From positions 1 through 8,471 of the forward strand of contig JAIRTF010000141.1 in the NCBI GenBank assembly GCA_031255075.1: a DNA stretch of 8,471 bases, given 5' to 3'. Positions 7,180-8,471 of the stretch are shown here, piece after piece; position 1 is the first letter of the stretch; every line of letters starts with the position of its first letter. The translations under genes were made by a program, and so were the position numbers. The notes beneath the pieces were generated by a model. That model was not told the origin of the DNA, searched no databases, and saw only the letters and a list, made by a program, of their open reading frames with translations. This DNA comes from Bifidobacteriaceae bacterium (GTDB lineage: Bacteria > Actinomycetota > Actinomycetes > Actinomycetales > WQXJ01).

Positions 7180-8368
7180 CGGCCTGGCCTTTCTTCTTTC
7201 CACCGGTCACGAAAGTCTCCATGGCGGTCACGGCGGCGGCCCGTGCCCACTGTTCAAAAGGCAACGGCAGGGGCACTATTTCGCACAGGGCGGCACCAAA
7301 GGCGTGGGCGGTCATGGTTTGGCGCAGCCGCTCGCGGTACAGGTCGAACAGGGCAATACCTTCGCCGGACAAGATGATCCGGTCGGGGCCAACCAAGTTG
7401 GCGACACAAGCCAAGGCTCGGCCCAGCACTGTGCCCACCCGGTCAAACACGGCCAGCACCGGTTGGTTGCCGGCCGCGGCCAATTCGGTCGCTTCGGCCA
7501 AGGTGATGGCAGAAAGCCCATCAATGGCCCGCAGGTCGCGCAGTATGGCAGCGGTTGAAGCAGCAGTCTCGACACAGCCGCTGGCTCCGCAGGCGCAACT
7601 CAGAGCCCGCTCATCCAACGGCAGGTGGCCCAATTCGCCGGTCACGCCGTGGGCGCCTTCGTAGATCGAACCATTCAAGAACAACCCGCAACCAACCCCG
7701 GCACCGACTGTGACCAGCGCAAATGAGCCAACTCCGCGGCCGGCGCCATACCACCATTCGGCTCTGGTCAAAGCCCGCACGTCGTTATCCACCACGGTGG
7801 CCAAGCCGCTGGCCTCCGCCACCAGGCGGCCCAGTGGCACGCCGGCCCAACCCATCAGCGGGGCGCGCCGGGCGGTGCCGGTGATCGAATCGACATCGCC
7901 CGTGACGCCCACCCCTAAGGCGGTGACTGGCCCCAGGCCCGGGGTATGCCCCAGCTCAGAGGTCAGGCTGGCGATGGCGCCAACCACTTGTTCCGGCGTG
8001 GTGGCAGTCAACGCCGTTCGCTCCGCTGCTCGAATCTGTCCGGTCAGGTCCACGGCGGCACCGATCACTTCTTCGGTGGTGACTTTGACGCCCAGGAAGC
8101 TGAGACGGTCCGGCGCCACAGTCAGCGAACTGGTTGGCCGGCCGCGGCCACCAGGGACGGGTACAGCTTCAGTTTCAGCCAAGTAGCCAGCCTCGATCAG
8201 CGTTCGCGTGGATCGGGTCACGGCCGGTTGGGACAGACCCAGACGCGCCGCCAACTCGACCCGCGAGGTGGCACCGCCGCGCAGCAATGTGGTCAGTATG
8301 GCCCGGCCACCTTTGGAGGTGACCGGCATGCGTGGCGTCTGGGGAGTGCTGGCCTGACTGAATCGCAT
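7166..8368 (-). CDS. ROK-family transcriptional regulator (NagC/XylR/Mlc type)
   Basis: This is a sugar-responsive DNA-binding protein, probably the local repressor of the downstream alpha-galactosidase; 400 residues, typical for ROK repressors. A winged helix-turn-helix occupies about 18-65 (GATSRVELAARLGLSQPAV, then a recognition-helix-like TRSTRTLIEAGYL), followed by a PGGRGRP wing (72-78). The ROK sugar-binding domain follows, with GVGVTGDVD (152-160), DNDV (194-197, where ROK kinases keep their catalytic Asp), GELGH (244-248) and the zinc motif CACGASGCVE (258-267). Likely zinc ligands are H248, C258, C260 and C265. The N-terminal ATP-binding DxGGT signature of sugar kinases is replaced by LGVKVTTEE (92-100), so the protein should be a regulator and not a kinase. 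The ATG at 8368 has AGGTGA (8378-8383) nine bases upstream; the internal Met14 has no such site. The effector is not evident, but a galactoside or galactose is inferred from the neighbour. Confidence 0.93.
   Translation of the reverse strand: MRFSQASTPQTPRMPVTSKGGRAILTTLLRGGATSRVELAARLGLSQPAVTRSTRTLIEAGYLAETEAVPVPGGRGRPTSSLTVAPDRLSFLGVKVTTEEVIGAAVDLTGQIRAAERTALTATTPEQVVGAIASLTSELGHTPGLGPVTALGVGVTGDVDSITGTARRAPLMGWAGVPLGRLVAEASGLATVVDNDVRALTRAEWWYGAGRGVGSFALVTVGAGVGCGLFLNGSIYEGAHGVTGELGHLPLDERALSCACGASGCVETAASTAAILRDLRAIDGLSAITLAEATELAAAGNQPVLAVFDRVGTVLGRALACVANLVGPDRIILSGEGIALFDLYRERLRQTMTAHAFGAALCEIVPLPLPFEQWARAAAVTAMETFVTGGKKKGQADAAS
7188..7194 (-). promoter_or_regulatory. Ribosome binding site deciding the alpha-galactosidase start
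   Basis: On the minus strand AGAAAGG, eight bases before the ATG at 7179, is the only good Shine-Dalgarno-like sequence near the candidate starts. It lies inside the last codons of the ROK gene (the Lys-rich stretch near its C-terminus), so ribosomes finishing that gene pass directly over it. Confidence 0.6.
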
Positions 8369-8377
8369 CAGCTCAGT

Positions 8378-8395
8378 TCACCTGCCCTTTCGGGC
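8378..8395 (-). promoter_or_regulatory. ROK ribosome binding site with adjacent GAAA tetraloop hairpin
   Basis: On the minus strand GCCC-GAAA-GGGC (8395-8384) can form a four-pair stem with a stable GNRA-type loop. It is followed immediately by the Shine-Dalgarno-like AGGTGA (8383-8378), nine bases before the ATG. The ribosome site supports the chosen start. Any regulatory effect of the hairpin is conjecture. Confidence 0.4.
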
Positions 8396-8418
8396 TGTTC
8401 GAGCCATGCCTAGACCCT

Positions 8419-8447
8419 AACATCTTTTCTTGCGCACTGTATGTAAA
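8419..8447 (-). promoter_or_regulatory. Putative promoter of the ROK / alpha-galactosidase operon
   Basis: The only clearly AT-rich stretch in the window lies just upstream of the ROK gene. Read on the minus strand, TTTACA (8447-8442) resembles a -35 box and GATGTT (8424-8419) is a weak -10, separated by 17 bases; transcription would then begin near 8412, giving a leader of roughly 43 nt. A second TTTAC lies eight bases further upstream (8455-8451), forming a tandem repeat that could be part of an operator. A plus-strand promoter for a divergent gene beyond the window edge is also possible here. Confidence 0.4.
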
Positions 8448-8471
8448 TAAGTAAACCCGCAGGTCAGCCCG

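Noticed and set aside
7053..7664. A 203-codon plus-strand open frame across the ROK and alpha-galactosidase junction
   Set aside because: The translation is Ser/Arg/Ala-rich with no domain, while the minus strand encodes clear ROK and GH36 motifs over the same bases.
1..8471. Novel defence, mobile or biosynthetic system
   Set aside because: All five genes belong to known housekeeping or sugar-use families. I found no transposase, integrase, CRISPR-like repeats, tRNA or attachment-site repeats, and no unexplained gap larger than 200 bp.

Overview
The window is a high-GC, densely coded chromosomal segment, most likely from an actinobacterium (Actinomycetota). The evidence is the protein families (a Corynebacterium-type succinate dehydrogenase flavoprotein followed directly by its iron-sulfur subunit, a class A penicillin-binding protein ending in a PASTA domain, and a ROK regulator next to a GH36 alpha-galactosidase), the strong G/C bias at third codon positions, and a promoter that looks leaderless. 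Genus and family cannot be decided from the sequence.

Layout. Positions 1-2276 (+) hold the end of a respiratory operon: sdhA, cut by the left window edge, and sdhB, which overlaps it by 4 nt. The membrane subunit sdhC would be expected upstream, outside the window. A hairpin region (2281-2352) separates this operon from a monocistronic class A PBP (2469-4814, +), which appears to start at the 5' end of its own mRNA. A GC-rich hairpin (4835-4865) lies in the convergent gap. The right half is a two-gene minus-strand unit: a ROK-family repressor (8368-7166) is transcribed first and overlaps an intracellular GH36 alpha-galactosidase (7179-4894). Their promoter region is the AT-rich stretch at the right window edge.

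How the genes work together. SdhA and SdhB transfer electrons from succinate to the quinone pool (or the reverse). The PBP polymerises and cross-links peptidoglycan and is functionally unrelated to its neighbours. The ROK regulator and alpha-galactosidase form a plausible self-contained module for intracellular hydrolysis of alpha-galactosides such as melibiose or raffinose, with the regulator sensing the sugar. No transporter is visible in the window.

All five genes belong to well-known families, are intact apart from the edge truncation, and show no sign of mobile elements, CRISPR or defence islands. I see no previously undescribed system. The observations worth a second look are regulatory and structural details.
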